Below are positions 1-9,306 of a stretch of 64,000 bases of DNA, in pieces. A program made the translations under genes and the position numbers. The stretch comes from Chitinophagales bacterium (lineage in GTDB: Bacteria > Bacteroidota > Bacteroidia > Chitinophagales > CAIOSU01), in the NCBI GenBank assembly GCA_040877935.1, contig JBBDNB010000019.1:1-64000 (forward strand), given 5' to 3'. How positions within the stretch are numbered: position 1 is the first letter of the stretch; every line of letters starts with the position of its first letter. The notes beneath the pieces are model-generated. The model was given only the letters and a program-made list of their open reading frames with translations, did no database searches and had not been told where the DNA came from.

Positions 1-43
1 TTTCTTTCAAAGGTACAAAATAAATACGTCATATTATACTTAA

Positions 44-3000
44 CTTAACACTAGTTCAACAGTAGAATATTCAGTTGATGCTGGCAGTAACTGGAACAAT
101 GCACCTTCAAATTTCAGCATACCTTTGAGCTGGGAAACCAGGGCTATTGATTTCTCGTCTATTCCAGCTGTCAATGACAATCCCGATTTTCAAATACGGA
201 TTACTTTAGATGATGCTTCATCCCCAGGTACTGGAAACAACAAGTATGATAATATCAAATTAAATGGCGACCTAATTGTGGCCTGTCCTTCAAGTGATGA
301 CTTTTCAATGTCCACTGCAACAGGCACATATGATTCCAGCAGTTTTGTTGGTGTAAGCGGGGTAGAGTGGATTTACAATGATGCACGGGACGAAGGTACT
401 TATGGTATTGATGCTGAAGGCTTAATTCTAAGAAGGGCAGGCAGCAGTTCTATTGAAGCATTTATTCCGGGTGGAATGGGGGTGTTTTCATTTGAGTACC
501 GCAAAGCATTTACCAACAGCAATGAGCGCCAATTGGAGTTATTGGTGGATGGCCAGCAAGTGGCTGTTTCTCCTGAATTTGGGGCTTTTTCTGGTGCTGA
601 TGCTACCGTTTATACTTTTTCACATCCCGTAAATACACTGGAAGATGTAAACATAACAATCAAAAATGTTGGGACAACTGCTACTAACAGGCATGTTACC
701 ATTGACAACATCAGTTGGGATTGCCCTGTGGTCTATCACTGGCTGCCAACAAGCGGCACACACGATTATAATATTGCTTCCAATTGGGATCCGCCCAGAA
801 ATACGCCTGAAAACCACGATATCCTGATTTTTGACAGTGGCGGAAGTTCTGTTGCAAATAATGTAGCTACAGACACTGTAGGTCAGGTGATTGTGGAAAA
901 TACTGATATAAGTTTTATGCTTGTTTCCGGCTTTGGAGCACAGGAATATACCATACAGGGTGTTCCGGGGGCTGATGATTTTAAAGTAGATTTAAACAGT
1001 GCTTTTACATTCGATTCAGATGTAGATTTTGATTTGCTGATTGCCCAGGGCGCTACTGCCGAAATTTATGGAGACATAACGATGACTTCCTCTGGCAATT
1101 CTGCCAATCACCGCTTTTTAACAGAAGATATTGGATCAGTTGTTTTTAAAAACGGGGCCAGTTTTACCCAGGGTCCGCAAAGCGGGGGTAATGTATTCGG
1201 TACTTCAGGCGATAACAATGTGGTGGTATTTGAATCCGGATCGGTTTATATTGAGCGATCAGGAGGCAATCCTTTTGGAAAAACACAGCCCGATTCAAAA
1301 GTAGAGTTCCAGACAGGCTCAACATACAGGCATGAAAAAGGTGTTATTCCTTCTATTGCAGGCAGGGCTTATGCCAATATGGAATTCAATTTCAATGGTA
1401 CTTTAGGATTTTTAAGCGGTTCCGTATCGGGTGTTGATTTGACTTGTGATGATTTTACAATTTTACAGGGCGATCTGGATTTTAATTATTCTACAATCAA
1501 TGCGCCACTTAATCTGAACATCAACGGAGACCTTAGCATAGCTGCCGGCTCCAACCTTTATTTACAGCCCGATGATGTTGCGGCTTCCTCATCTATCAGG
1601 CTTATGGGTTCTGCTACCCAAAATATCAGCGGGGCAGGAAACATCCACATTGGCCAATACGGTAAACTGGAAATCGGCAATGACATTAATCTCAATTCAC
1701 CTTTAAACATTTATGGATTGCTTGAGCTGCAATCGGCTGTAATCAATACCAATAACAACCTGACCATTGCGTCAGACTCTGAATCTACCGGCATAATTGA
1801 TGATTTTTCTGCCGGATATACGGGTACATTAAATGGAGATGTAACGGTGGAGCGTTACGTAACCAACCCGAATAATGGTTTTCATTTTGTTGGCTCTCCA
1901 GTAGCTGCTGCAAATTTGAGCGATTGGGGAGGGGAGTTTAGTATTTCAGCAACAAATGGCGGCAGCAATAATGCCCAGGTAATTCCCGCAGCGGATTGCT
2001 CGGATACAGTAATTGCTGCCAATTCGCCCTATGGCGGCCTGTTTGATTATCGTGAAGACCAGGTTACAGATTGTCGTTTTTCAGGTTGGCATGTGCGTAC
2101 CTCTGGAACGGTACTTAACGCACAGGGTTTTGCCGGAATTATTCCCAGTGGCACAACAATAGATTTAAGCGGACTTGCCAATACAGGTAATATCACTTCT
2201 TATGATTTGACCCGGACCAATACAAATACAAGCACCCACCAGGGTTTCAATATGCTGGCGAATCCTTATCCTTCGCCCGTAGAATGGACAGATGTTGCGA
2301 CAGCCAATACGGGCATTGACGGTACGGCTTATTTATTTGAAACATCGGGGGCATACAATGGTACTTTTCAAACCATCAATGATATAACTGGAGGGACGAT
2401 TGGTTCTTCACAAGCTTTTCAAGTTGAAGTGCTGAATATTGGCAGCACCAATGTGGATTTTATCAACAATATGCGCAGAACAACCGGTAACAATGATTTT
2501 TTAAGGCAATCACAACCTTATGACAGTCGCCTGATCCTTGAATTGCAGGGCAATGGTTTTGCCGATAGAACCATTGTGGCTTATGCCGATGATTTTACTT
2601 CCGGCTACGACCGCAGTTTTGATGCTAAAAAATTAAAAAGCAATCACGGACAACCGACCATTTACACCTTTTCAAACCCCGATATTGAAAAACAAAGCAT
2701 CAATGCCATTGCCAACAGTGATAAGTTTCAGGTATTGCCAATAGGGTTTATTGCAGGTACTTCAGGAAATTATACTATTACAGCATCAGACCTGAATACC
2801 TTTGATCCGATGGAAATGCTTTTCATGGAAGACCTGAAGGAAGGTATTGTTCACAATCTGCGGGAAGGGGATTACAATTTTAACGCCAATAAAAATGAGG
2901 CTCATCATCGTTTTAATTTGCACTTAATGCCTGCTCCGGAAATTGTTGGTCAAAAAGTGAACTGTGATCTTGAACCCGGAAGTATCCATGTGGATTTTTC

Positions 3001-3703
3001 AGGTTTTCAAATCAATGGCCAAAATTTTGACTGGGACAAATTGCAATTAAAAGATTCGCTGGGAAATCCGCTTCAGGAAGTTCAAAATCCTGCCAATCTT
3101 GTTCAATTCCCGAATTTACAGGCAGGTGAATATGAGTTGTATCTGGAAATGGGCAATTACAATGCGAATAAAATTATAGAAATTGAAGCACTGGCTTTTG
3201 TAGAAGCAGATTACAATATGGACAAAACAGTTGCTGAACCCGGAGAAACTGTAGCTTTTACCAATTTAAGTTTCGGGGCGGCTGATTATGAGTGGGATAT
3301 GGGAGATGGCACTGTGCTTTATAATTCTCTGAATCCTACGCATACTTATTTGGATGAGGGCATTTATACAGTGACTTTAAGTGCAAACTCTGATGATTGT
3401 ACGGATCAATTCAGTAGTAATATTGAGATCAGGAGTAAAGCAACTTTCATTGCCGACCTGGAAGGAAATGCTGTGCATATTTACAGTTATGCATCTACAA
3501 TTGTTGTGGAAGGCGAGAACCTGGCTGAAAAGGACATCAGGGTATTCAATATGCTGGGACTGGAAATGAATATCGACTACAATCAGCGGACAGCCAACAG
3601 GGCAGAAATACAGATGCCTATGGCTGCAAGTGGTGTGTATTTTGTAAAGGTGCAGGGTAATAGTAAAGTATATTCCTCACAGGTATTTATTGAATCTAAT
3701 TAA
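44..3703 (+). CDS. Large T9SS-secreted protein, N-terminally incomplete
   Basis: Secreted or cell-surface protein of about 1,200 residues with no recognised enzyme domain. The reading frame is open from base 44, just after an in-frame TAA at 41-43, and has no ATG or signal peptide. The first residues already match the middle of a secreted beta-sandwich repeat (TVEYSVDAGSNW), so the true N-terminus is missing. The only nearby alternative start is a TTG at 125. Around residue 205 is a W-NW motif typical of Bacteroidota surface proteins. A PKD domain lies near residues 1027-1100 (numbered from base 125; W-D-GDG and HTY motifs). The last 80 or so residues form a type A T9SS sorting domain ending in GVYFVKVQ then SSQVFIE. 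The stop overlaps the ATG of the next gene by one base. It is either truncated by rearrangement or cut by a contig end. Confidence 0.8.
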   Translation, partial: LNTSSTVEYSVDAGSNWNNAPSNFSIPLSWETRAIDFSSIPAVNDNPDFQIRITLDDASSPGTGNNKYDNIKLNGDLIVACPSSDDFSMSTATGTYDSSSFVGVSGVEWIYNDARDEGTYGIDAEGLILRRAGSSSIEAFIPGGMGVFSFEYRKAFTNSNERQLELLVDGQQVAVSPEFGAFSGADATVYTFSHPVNTLEDVNITIKNVGTTATNRHVTIDNISWDCPVVYHWLPTSGTHDYNIASNWDPPRNTPENHDILIFDSGGSSVANNVATDTVGQVIVENTDISFMLVSGFGAQEYTIQGVPGADDFKVDLNSAFTFDSDVDFDLLIAQGATAEIYGDITMTSSGNSANHRFLTEDIGSVVFKNGASFTQGPQSGGNVFGTSGDNNVVVFESGSVYIERSGGNPFGKTQPDSKVEFQTGSTYRHEKGVIPSIAGRAYANMEFNFNGTLGFLSGSVSGVDLTCDDFTILQGDLDFNYSTINAPLNLNINGDLSIAAGSNLYLQPDDVAASSSIRLMGSATQNISGAGNIHIGQYGKLEIGNDINLNSPLNIYGLLELQSAVINTNNNLTIASDSESTGIIDDFSAGYTGTLNGDVTVERYVTNPNNGFHFVGSPVAAANLSDWGGEFSISATNGGSNNAQVIPAADCSDTVIAANSPYGGLFDYREDQVTDCRFSGWHVRTSGTVLNAQGFAGIIPSGTTIDLSGLANTGNITSYDLTRTNTNTSTHQGFNMLANPYPSPVEWTDVATANTGIDGTAYLFETSGAYNGTFQTINDITGGTIGSSQAFQVEVLNIGSTNVDFINNMRRTTGNNDFLRQSQPYDSRLILELQGNGFADRTIVAYADDFTSGYDRSFDAKKLKSNHGQPTIYTFSNPDIEKQSINAIANSDKFQVLPIGFIAGTSGNYTITASDLNTFDPMEMLFMEDLKEGIVHNLREGDYNFNANKNEAHHRFNLHLMPAPEIVGQKVNCDLEPGSIHVDFSGFQINGQNFDWDKLQLKDSLGNPLQEVQNPANLVQFPNLQAGEYELYLEMGNYNANKIIEIEALAFVEADYNMDKTVAEPGETVAFTNLSFGAADYEWDMGDGTVLYNSLNPTHTYLDEGIYTVTLSANSDDCTDQFSSNIEIRSKATFIADLEGNAVHIYSYASTIVVEGENLAEKDIRVFNMLGLEMNIDYNQRTANRAEIQMPMAASGVYFVKVQGNSKVYSSQVFIESN

Positions 3704-3909
3704 TGAAGCCCAAAACAAACAACTTGATGAAAAGCCTTATTATAATTGCCTTATTCTCATTGCTTTGTCCGGCTCTGCTGATGGCAGGTGGGGTAGGGCC
3801 ACCTCCAAACCCTATGGGCGTTCCGCTTGATGGGGGCGTAAGTGTTATTCTGCTTGCTGCCGGGGCTTATATCGGTTACCGGGCATTGAAGAAGGATGAT
3901 GAGAAGTGA
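3703..3909 (+). CDS. Small signal/tail-anchored protein with PLDGG motif (PID-CTERM-like)
   Basis: 68-residue protein: a hydrophobic signal segment (about residues 9-28), a Gly/Pro-rich linker (GGVGPPPNPMG), the motif VPLDGG, a second hydrophobic segment (VSVILLAAGAYIGY) and a lysine-rich end (RALKKDDEK). This motif, helix and basic-tail arrangement resembles the short class annotated as PID-CTERM sorting-signal proteins in Bacteroidota (recalled, not searched). Its function is unknown to me; membrane anchoring or proteolytic sorting is inferred from layout. The ATG at 3703 overlaps the TAA of the T9SS protein upstream, suggesting translational coupling. An ATG at 3727 would give a tidier signal peptide (MKSLIIIALF) and is an alternative start. 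Confidence 0.6.
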   Translation: MKPKTNNLMKSLIIIALFSLLCPALLMAGGVGPPPNPMGVPLDGGVSVILLAAGAYIGYRALKKDDEK

Positions 3910-4019
3910 GGGTTTTCACAATTCAAACAATTTTTAGACAGGCAACTTCTTTGTTTTTACTTCTGCATCTTTTATGAAGTATTAGCGCAATTCCCGATAT
4001 TGCCCCAAATTTTTGAAAA

Positions 4020-4757
4020 ATGAGCGAATTTACGGCTGAATTAATTGGAACCATGCTACTTGTGCTTTTGGGTTGTAGCGTTGTGGCCAATTGTGTACTT
4101 GAGAAGACCAAAGGAAACGGAGGTGGCTGGATTGTAATAACCACAGGCTGGGCATTGGGCGTATTTGTGGGTGTAACGGTAGCGGCCCCATATAGCGGAG
4201 CGCACATCAATCCGGCAGTAACGCTCGGCTTGGCTATGATAGGCTCCTTCCCCTGGGAAAGCGTTCCTTTATTTATTTTGGCCCAAATGTTGGGAGCTGC
4301 CCTTGGAGCATTTATTGTTTGGCTTTTTTATCAGCAGCATTTTGAAGTTACCGAAGATCATGATACCAAGTTGGCTGTTTTCAGCACTATTCCTGCCATT
4401 AGAAATCCAATCAAAAATTTGATAAGTGAAGTGGTAGGCACTTTTGTCTTGGTGTATGCTGTGTTGCACGTAGCAGAGCCTGAAATTAGTACTGAAGTGG
4501 GAAAGGTTTCCAAAGTGGGAATGGGTTCGTTGGGGGCTATCCCGGTAACATTGATCGTTTTGGGCATTGGGCTTTCCCTGGGAGGGACAACCGGATATGC
4601 CATAAATCCGGCAAGGGATTTAGGTCCGAGGATAATGCACAGCATTTTGCCCATATCGAACAAGGGCAGCAGCGACTGGGCCTACGCTTGGGTGCCGATT
4701 GTAGGGCCGCTTTTGGGAGCTGGTGTTGCCGTGGTTTTGACTTTGCTATGTGGGTGA
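4020..4757 (+). CDS. glpF: MIP-family channel, glycerol-facilitator (GlpF) type
   Basis: Inner-membrane channel of 245 residues, the usual length of the MIP/aquaporin family. Both half-helix signatures are present: HINPAVTLG near residue 63 and INPARDLGPR near residue 195. The Asp after NPAR is characteristic of aquaglyceroporins rather than strict water channels, so glycerol or another small polyol is the likely substrate. About six hydrophobic segments are visible. No glycerol kinase or glycerol-3-phosphate dehydrogenase gene lies nearby, so the physiological role is not fixed by context. It starts at ATG 4020, 110 bp after the previous gene, and converges with the polysaccharide gene that ends at 4844. 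Confidence 0.9.
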   Translation: MSEFTAELIGTMLLVLLGCSVVANCVLEKTKGNGGGWIVITTGWALGVFVGVTVAAPYSGAHINPAVTLGLAMIGSFPWESVPLFILAQMLGAALGAFIVWLFYQQHFEVTEDHDTKLAVFSTIPAIRNPIKNLISEVVGTFVLVYAVLHVAEPEISTEVGKVSKVGMGSLGAIPVTLIVLGIGLSLGGTTGYAINPARDLGPRIMHSILPISNKGSSDWAYAWVPIVGPLLGAGVAVVLTLLCG

Positions 4758-4843
4758 TGTTTTTGCAAGAGAAATTATTTATTGCTCAGTATTCCAGAAA
4801 ATATTGAGATTCGACTGGAAATTACCTGTAAGAAATAACAATT

Positions 4844-7213
4844 TCATTCAAGACTGTTTTGATTTGGGCCATTTATTGCCCCATTTTTCTTGGCAAATGA
4901 AGAAATAAACAATGCATTGAAAAAGGCAAATGCTACCATGCCCATTTGGGTTTCAAAAAGGGATTCTGCCATCATATAGAGTATGATTGTCGCTAAAAAG
5001 AGCAAGTATGTTTTGCTTTTATTCTTGAATGCTACATTAAAGCAATAAATGAAAATTAAAAGCAAGCTCAGAAAACCAAAAATTCCCGTTTGTAAAAAGT
5101 TTTCTAAAAATTGATTATGACAATTGTATCTGTTTTTAATACCTTTTTTATAATCAATGAGTTTGTAGCGCTTTTCTAATACATTCATTGAATTGCCAAC
5201 TCCCGTACCAAAAAGCCAATTTTCTTTGATCTGGACTATTGCTTCATGCCATATAATGCTTCTGGGCAGACGATTCTCTATGGATATATTTTCATGATTA
5301 GTGATTTGCCATATCAAATTATCAACTTTATTATTCAGGAATGGTACTTGATAATACCCAAACAGGGCATATATTGCTATAATAGACACAACGGTTAATC
5401 TTTGTAATTTGCTTTTACAGATAAAAAACACAGCTGTTGCCAAACTTAAGAATAATGCAACATAACCCAATTTGGAACCGAATAGAACCACCATTGATAT
5501 TAGGACAAAAAGTATAGCCAGGTGTATGTATTGCCAGATTTTGTTTTTGAGTTTATGAAAATTCACAGAAAGGAATATTATTGCCAGATTAAAATAGAGA
5601 GAATGTGTGATTGGATTTGCTTTGACATGACTCAGTAAATCACTGTAAAAAAATGCTTCCCAACCTAATTTATGAAATGAGAAAAATGCGTGGTATAGTA
5701 TATAAATGCTGAATCCAAAACATCCATAGACGTAAGACCGGAGTATAATTTCAGGTTTTATATTGATAATTTTTCTAAGCTCGAAAAACGGCAACCAAAA
5801 TATTAATATCAGAAATTTTAATGAAAGTGAATTGCCTCCTTTAGTTGGGAAAACTAAATAATGGATGGTGTAATAAATAACCACTAAAAGAACTAGTATC
5901 GAGTAAGGATGCTTTAAAAATTTAAGGCTTTCAGATTTAAAAATGATATGGAAATCCTGTCTTTTTCTTATGAAATTACTGATTATCAGCAGGACAAATG
6001 AAAACAGGATCAATATTGTAGGGATACTGGTAGATACTCGATGAAAAGGAATGGATATTGCCAGTATAAAGAATGAAAGTGCGAAAAAGAACTCATATAC
6101 CATTGGATTATTCAGTTCTTCTTTAATTTTTATGGCTTCATTAAATACGGTTTTTTTAGGGAGTTTTTTCCTGTATTGATTAAAAATGAAATAGTCCAGT
6201 GCTATGAGTAATGCAATATAGGTAAGGATAATAACAAATACGATTCCCGTATTTCCAATGTTTTGAACGCTAAGTGCAAAAATAATTAATAGTGCACTAA
6301 GGCCACTTAGCAATAAACTGATTTGAATATGGGATAAGCCAAGCCTTAGCAGCAAGTGGTGCAGATGGTTCCTGTCGGCCTTGAAAGGAGATTTTTGCAG
6401 GTAAAATATTCTTAGTGTGAAAAGCCTTAGAGTGTCCATTATTGGAATAGACATAGCTGCAATTGCTAACCCAAATGGTGAGATCAACTTCAGGGATGTT
6501 TCGCTGCCCAAATTTTGGTTGTATTGAATAAAAAGAATAGAAAAATAGGCTATAGAAAGCCCCATTAGCATTGAGCCATTGTCGCCCAAAAAAATCTTTG
6601 TGTTGAATAAATTGAACTTTAAAAAAACCAGTATTGAAGCACTCATGGCAAAGCAGATATAGGCATTGTTTTCAAATCCTGCAGCATAAAACCAAACCCC
6701 AAAACACATTATAGCTACCACAGAGAGCATTGCCGACAAGCCATTTATGCCATCTATAAGGTTGTAAGCATTGATTATAAAGACGATAAATACCAGGCTA
6801 ATAATTTTCACGATCTCATCACTAATGGCCAATTGGGTGAAATAAGAAGAGTGGTGTACATCTGCAAAATATACAAGTAATGCAGCAGAGAGTATTTGAA
6901 AGAAGAATTTTTTGGCAGCATTCAAGGGTTTGATATCATCGTACAGACCAGTAAGAAACAGCAATGAAAAGGCAAGCAGCACAAAAATTTGAGGTAGAGG
7001 ATTGCTAGGTTCCCAAAAAAATAAATTGCTTAGAATAAACACAATGTAAATCGGCACCCCCCCGAGCATTGAAATTTCTTTCTTGTGCCTTTTTCTTCCT
7101 CCGGCTTTCTCTTTTACATCGAATTTTTTTGAAAACTTTATTATTATTGGGATCAAAAGGAATGTTAAGCCTAATGACAACAGAGGTAGTAGTATATTTA
7201 TATTGAGATTCAA
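4844..7213 (-). CDS. Fusion: WecA/TagO-type phosphoglycosyl transferase + O-antigen ligase domain
   Basis: 789-residue polytopic membrane protein with two enzyme domains in one uninterrupted frame. Residues 1-345 are a polyprenyl-phosphate N-acetylhexosamine-1-phosphate transferase: GLYDDIKPLN at 89-98, NAYNLIDGINGLS at 148-160, FLGDNGSM at 208-215 and DRNHLHHLLLRLGLSH at 280-295. These are the Asp-rich and HxHH motifs of the WecA/TagO branch, which primes O-antigen or teichoic-acid synthesis. Residues 370-789 are a multi-helix O-antigen ligase/polymerase domain with RSIIWHEAIVQI (651-662), FGTGVGN (668-674) and NCHNQFLENFLQTGIFG (697-713). The usual SSRxG motif reads GSKLG (579-583), a Lys replacing the common Arg. 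Start is TTG 7213; an in-frame TAA lies just upstream. It sits 32 bp downstream of a stand-alone ligase gene. First and last membrane steps of one pathway would thus be joined. Confidence 0.88.
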   Translation of the reverse strand: MNLNINILLPLLSLGLTFLLIPIIIKFSKKFDVKEKAGGRKRHKKEISMLGGVPIYIVFILSNLFFWEPSNPLPQIFVLLAFSLLFLTGLYDDIKPLNAAKKFFFQILSAALLVYFADVHHSSYFTQLAISDEIVKIISLVFIVFIINAYNLIDGINGLSAMLSVVAIMCFGVWFYAAGFENNAYICFAMSASILVFLKFNLFNTKIFLGDNGSMLMGLSIAYFSILFIQYNQNLGSETSLKLISPFGLAIAAMSIPIMDTLRLFTLRIFYLQKSPFKADRNHLHHLLLRLGLSHIQISLLLSGLSALLIIFALSVQNIGNTGIVFVIILTYIALLIALDYFIFNQYRKKLPKKTVFNEAIKIKEELNNPMVYEFFFALSFFILAISIPFHRVSTSIPTILILFSFVLLIISNFIRKRQDFHIIFKSESLKFLKHPYSILVLLVVIYYTIHYLVFPTKGGNSLSLKFLILIFWLPFFELRKIINIKPEIILRSYVYGCFGFSIYILYHAFFSFHKLGWEAFFYSDLLSHVKANPITHSLYFNLAIIFLSVNFHKLKNKIWQYIHLAILFVLISMVVLFGSKLGYVALFLSLATAVFFICKSKLQRLTVVSIIAIYALFGYYQVPFLNNKVDNLIWQITNHENISIENRLPRSIIWHEAIVQIKENWLFGTGVGNSMNVLEKRYKLIDYKKGIKNRYNCHNQFLENFLQTGIFGFLSLLLIFIYCFNVAFKNKSKTYLLFLATIILYMMAESLFETQMGMVAFAFFNALFISSFAKKNGAINGPNQNSLE

Positions 7214-7245
7214 ATCAGTTTATAAAACAGGGGTTTGGAAAAGCA

Positions 7246-8466
7246 CTATTTACTAAAAAAGTATTTATTATATAATAAGACTGTGAAAAAACCGAGAAAC
7301 ATGTTTCCCGATTGAGATTGTAATATAGATTCAATTAATGAAAAAACAAGTGCCATAAGCATGAAGAAAACAAGTGTTTTGTTCTCTTTTTTTATGGCAA
7401 TAAAGAAATTAAAAACATAGAAAAGCAATAAGATGATAAAGCCTGAAATTCCTGTAGCCAGCCAATTTTCTAAAAACTGGTTGTGTGCATTGTAATGCAA
7501 GCGATACCCTTTTCCAAAACCTGACAGGTCGTGTTTGAGCCTTAAATGCACTTCTTTATAATCTCCAGTACCGTAGCCTGTCCAGGGCTTTTCCTTAATC
7601 AATGCAATACTGTTTTTCCAAATCATGGCCCTGTCATCAATTTCATATGTTTTAACAGCGGTGGCAGGCATGGTAAAAGATTTAATCATTTTATCAAACC
7701 GCTCATTAATAAAATCTACTTTCCATACAATTAGAAAAAGAACAAATGAAATGCCGAGTAAAAGGATCATTTTTTTTACCCCTTTAAAATAATTAAGTAC
7801 AATACCAACAAAGACTAAAAACAATAGGATTATACCCAGGCGCGATGATAAAAGTATAATGGAAATCGAAAATAAAAATATAATGCTTAGCAATAAATAC
7901 CATCTTTTACGAAAGATAGAATTGAATTTATTATTCAATAGCCAATAGGCTCCAAATACTATATATACACTTAAATACGTAGGATGGTGTATTGTAAACC
8001 ATAGCAATTCCTGATTCATTGCTAGAGTACTATTAGCAGCCAGATTATAAGTGAAAATTGCAAGTACAAAAGCAGAAATAATTGTGCAGGAAGCGATATA
8101 GGTAGTAAAAATCTTTTCAATTGATTTTTGTGGCAATTCCTGTTTTATACAAAAACAAAGGGGAAGTAATAGTAATGGCAGCTTAATCCTCATGTCATCT
8201 ATAGCATAGACCTTAAATTCAGATACAAAATATCCCGGGATTAAAATTATGTACATTATAAATACAATCGCTAATAAGTAAAGATATCTGCACGGAATAT
8301 TTGACAGTTTTCTCTTGCTACCGATTATCGTTCCCAGTAATATCAATGTCAAAGCTATTGTAGTAGCAATCTTATGTAGTGGAATTAAAACGGCCATTAG
8401 CAGACACCCTATTAGGAATAATTGGTCGCCTGCGTTGGATATTTTTTTGATTTTTTGGCCGGTCAT
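7246..8466 (-). CDS. O-antigen ligase / polymerase family membrane protein
   Basis: 406-residue membrane protein of the WaaL/Wzy_C family, which transfers polyprenyl-linked glycan to lipid A core or protein, or polymerises repeat units. Visible: about ten hydrophobic segments, LLSSRLGII (205-213, with the conserved Arg), the large periplasmic loop with DDRAMIWKNS (277-286) and GYGTGDY (297-303), and the HNQFLENWLATGISG signature with His328. ATG 8466. It shares its last 32 intergenic bases with the WecA-ligase fusion, so the two are probably cotranscribed. It resembles the ligase half of that fusion, suggesting duplication. It is divergent from the Wzz-like gene across 60 bp. Ligase versus polymerase cannot be settled by sequence alone. 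Confidence 0.85.
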   Translation of the reverse strand: MTGQKIKKISNAGDQLFLIGCLLMAVLIPLHKIATTIALTLILLGTIIGSKRKLSNIPCRYLYLLAIVFIMYIILIPGYFVSEFKVYAIDDMRIKLPLLLLPLCFCIKQELPQKSIEKIFTTYIASCTIISAFVLAIFTYNLAANSTLAMNQELLWFTIHHPTYLSVYIVFGAYWLLNNKFNSIFRKRWYLLLSIIFLFSISIILLSSRLGIILLFLVFVGIVLNYFKGVKKMILLLGISFVLFLIVWKVDFINERFDKMIKSFTMPATAVKTYEIDDRAMIWKNSIALIKEKPWTGYGTGDYKEVHLRLKHDLSGFGKGYRLHYNAHNQFLENWLATGISGFIILLLFYVFNFFIAIKKENKTLVFFMLMALVFSLIESILQSQSGNMFLGFFTVLLYNKYFFSK

Positions 8467-8497
8467 TAAAGAAGGAATCCAGAATTGAGATTAGTGT

Positions 8498-8505
8498 TAT
8501 ATTTG
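8498..8505 (+). promoter_or_regulatory. Candidate -7 box of the Wzz-like gene
   Basis: TATATTTG matches the Bacteroidota -7 consensus TAnnTTTG and lies 21 bases before the ATG at 8527. I found no good -33 TTTG at the expected spacing, so this rests on the -7 box alone. Confidence 0.4.
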
Positions 8506-8526
8506 CACAAAATTAACCTAAAGTTT

Positions 8527-9306
8527 ATGCAAGATAAAGAACTTGATTTAGGAGATGTAATTAAAATTTCTTCGAATTTTCTTAAAAGCAATATTTGGTA
8601 TTTTGTGTTTTTTATTGTCTGTGGTGTTGTTTTAGGGGGGGTGAAATACTCCTTTGAGAATGATGCTTATAAAACAGATATATATGCAAAATCAGAGTTC
8701 TTGCCTTTAGAGTTGATCAGTGGAGAAATAAGCAGTATCAATGATTTGATCAAAAGCAATGATTACGATAACCTATCGAGTATTTTTAATAATCCTTCTT
8801 TAGATAGTATTGAGATAGAAAGTATTTCTTTTAAGACTGTATATGATGAAGATAAGTTTTTCATGATTCAGGTTAAGTCGACTGGTAAGGAGAATTTGAA
8901 TGACGAAATTGTTTCTTCATTTAAAGAAATTTTAACCGAAAATCTATTCATTGCAGAATTTCTCCAAAACAAAAAAGATAAAACAGAAACACTTTTAGAA
9001 AATCACATTCAACAAAAAGAAAACCTCAATAAGATATATCAACAAATTGAAAATGACTTGAAAGTAAACAAACCGAACTCAATTATTATAGAGCCTGGAA
9101 GTATTGCCATAGATATTCTGGAAATAGAATCTGAAATTTTTGAATTATCAGCTAAATTAAAAAGAGAGGGAGCATTCAACATAGTGGATATTATTCACTC
9201 AATTCAAAAGCCGTCTTTACTAAAGGAAATGGCTTCATCAATTATTATTGTGCTTTTTGCTGGAACAGTTTTGCTCTTAGCTTATAAATTTATCAGACTC
9301 TCTTAG
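8527..9306 (+). CDS. Wzz-like polysaccharide co-polymerase (chain-length regulator)
   Basis: 259-residue protein with the topology of Wzz/PCP proteins: short cytoplasmic N-terminus, a membrane helix near residues 20-42 (IWYFVFFIVCGVVLGG), a long polar, partly coiled-coil periplasmic region (KKDKTETLLENHIQQKE and onward), and a second membrane helix at the end (MASSIIIVLFAGTVLLLAYKF). The role inferred from family and context is to set glycan chain length together with Wzy. There is no C-terminal tyrosine-kinase domain. Start chosen at ATG 8527, preceded by a TATATTTG box; an upstream in-frame TTG at 8485 lies before that box. It is the only cluster gene on this strand, and its last 30 bases overlap the end of the convergent glycosyltransferase. 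Confidence 0.7.
   Translation: MQDKELDLGDVIKISSNFLKSNIWYFVFFIVCGVVLGGVKYSFENDAYKTDIYAKSEFLPLELISGEISSINDLIKSNDYDNLSSIFNNPSLDSIEIESISFKTVYDEDKFFMIQVKSTGKENLNDEIVSSFKEILTENLFIAEFLQNKKDKTETLLENHIQQKENLNKIYQQIENDLKVNKPNSIIIEPGSIAIDILEIESEIFELSAKLKREGAFNIVDIIHSIQKPSLLKEMASSIIIVLFAGTVLLLAYKFIRLS

Noticed and set aside
4785-4808. CTCAGTATT/AATATTGAG hairpin after the aquaglyceroporin gene
   Set aside because: One mismatch and no T tract on either side, so not called a terminator.
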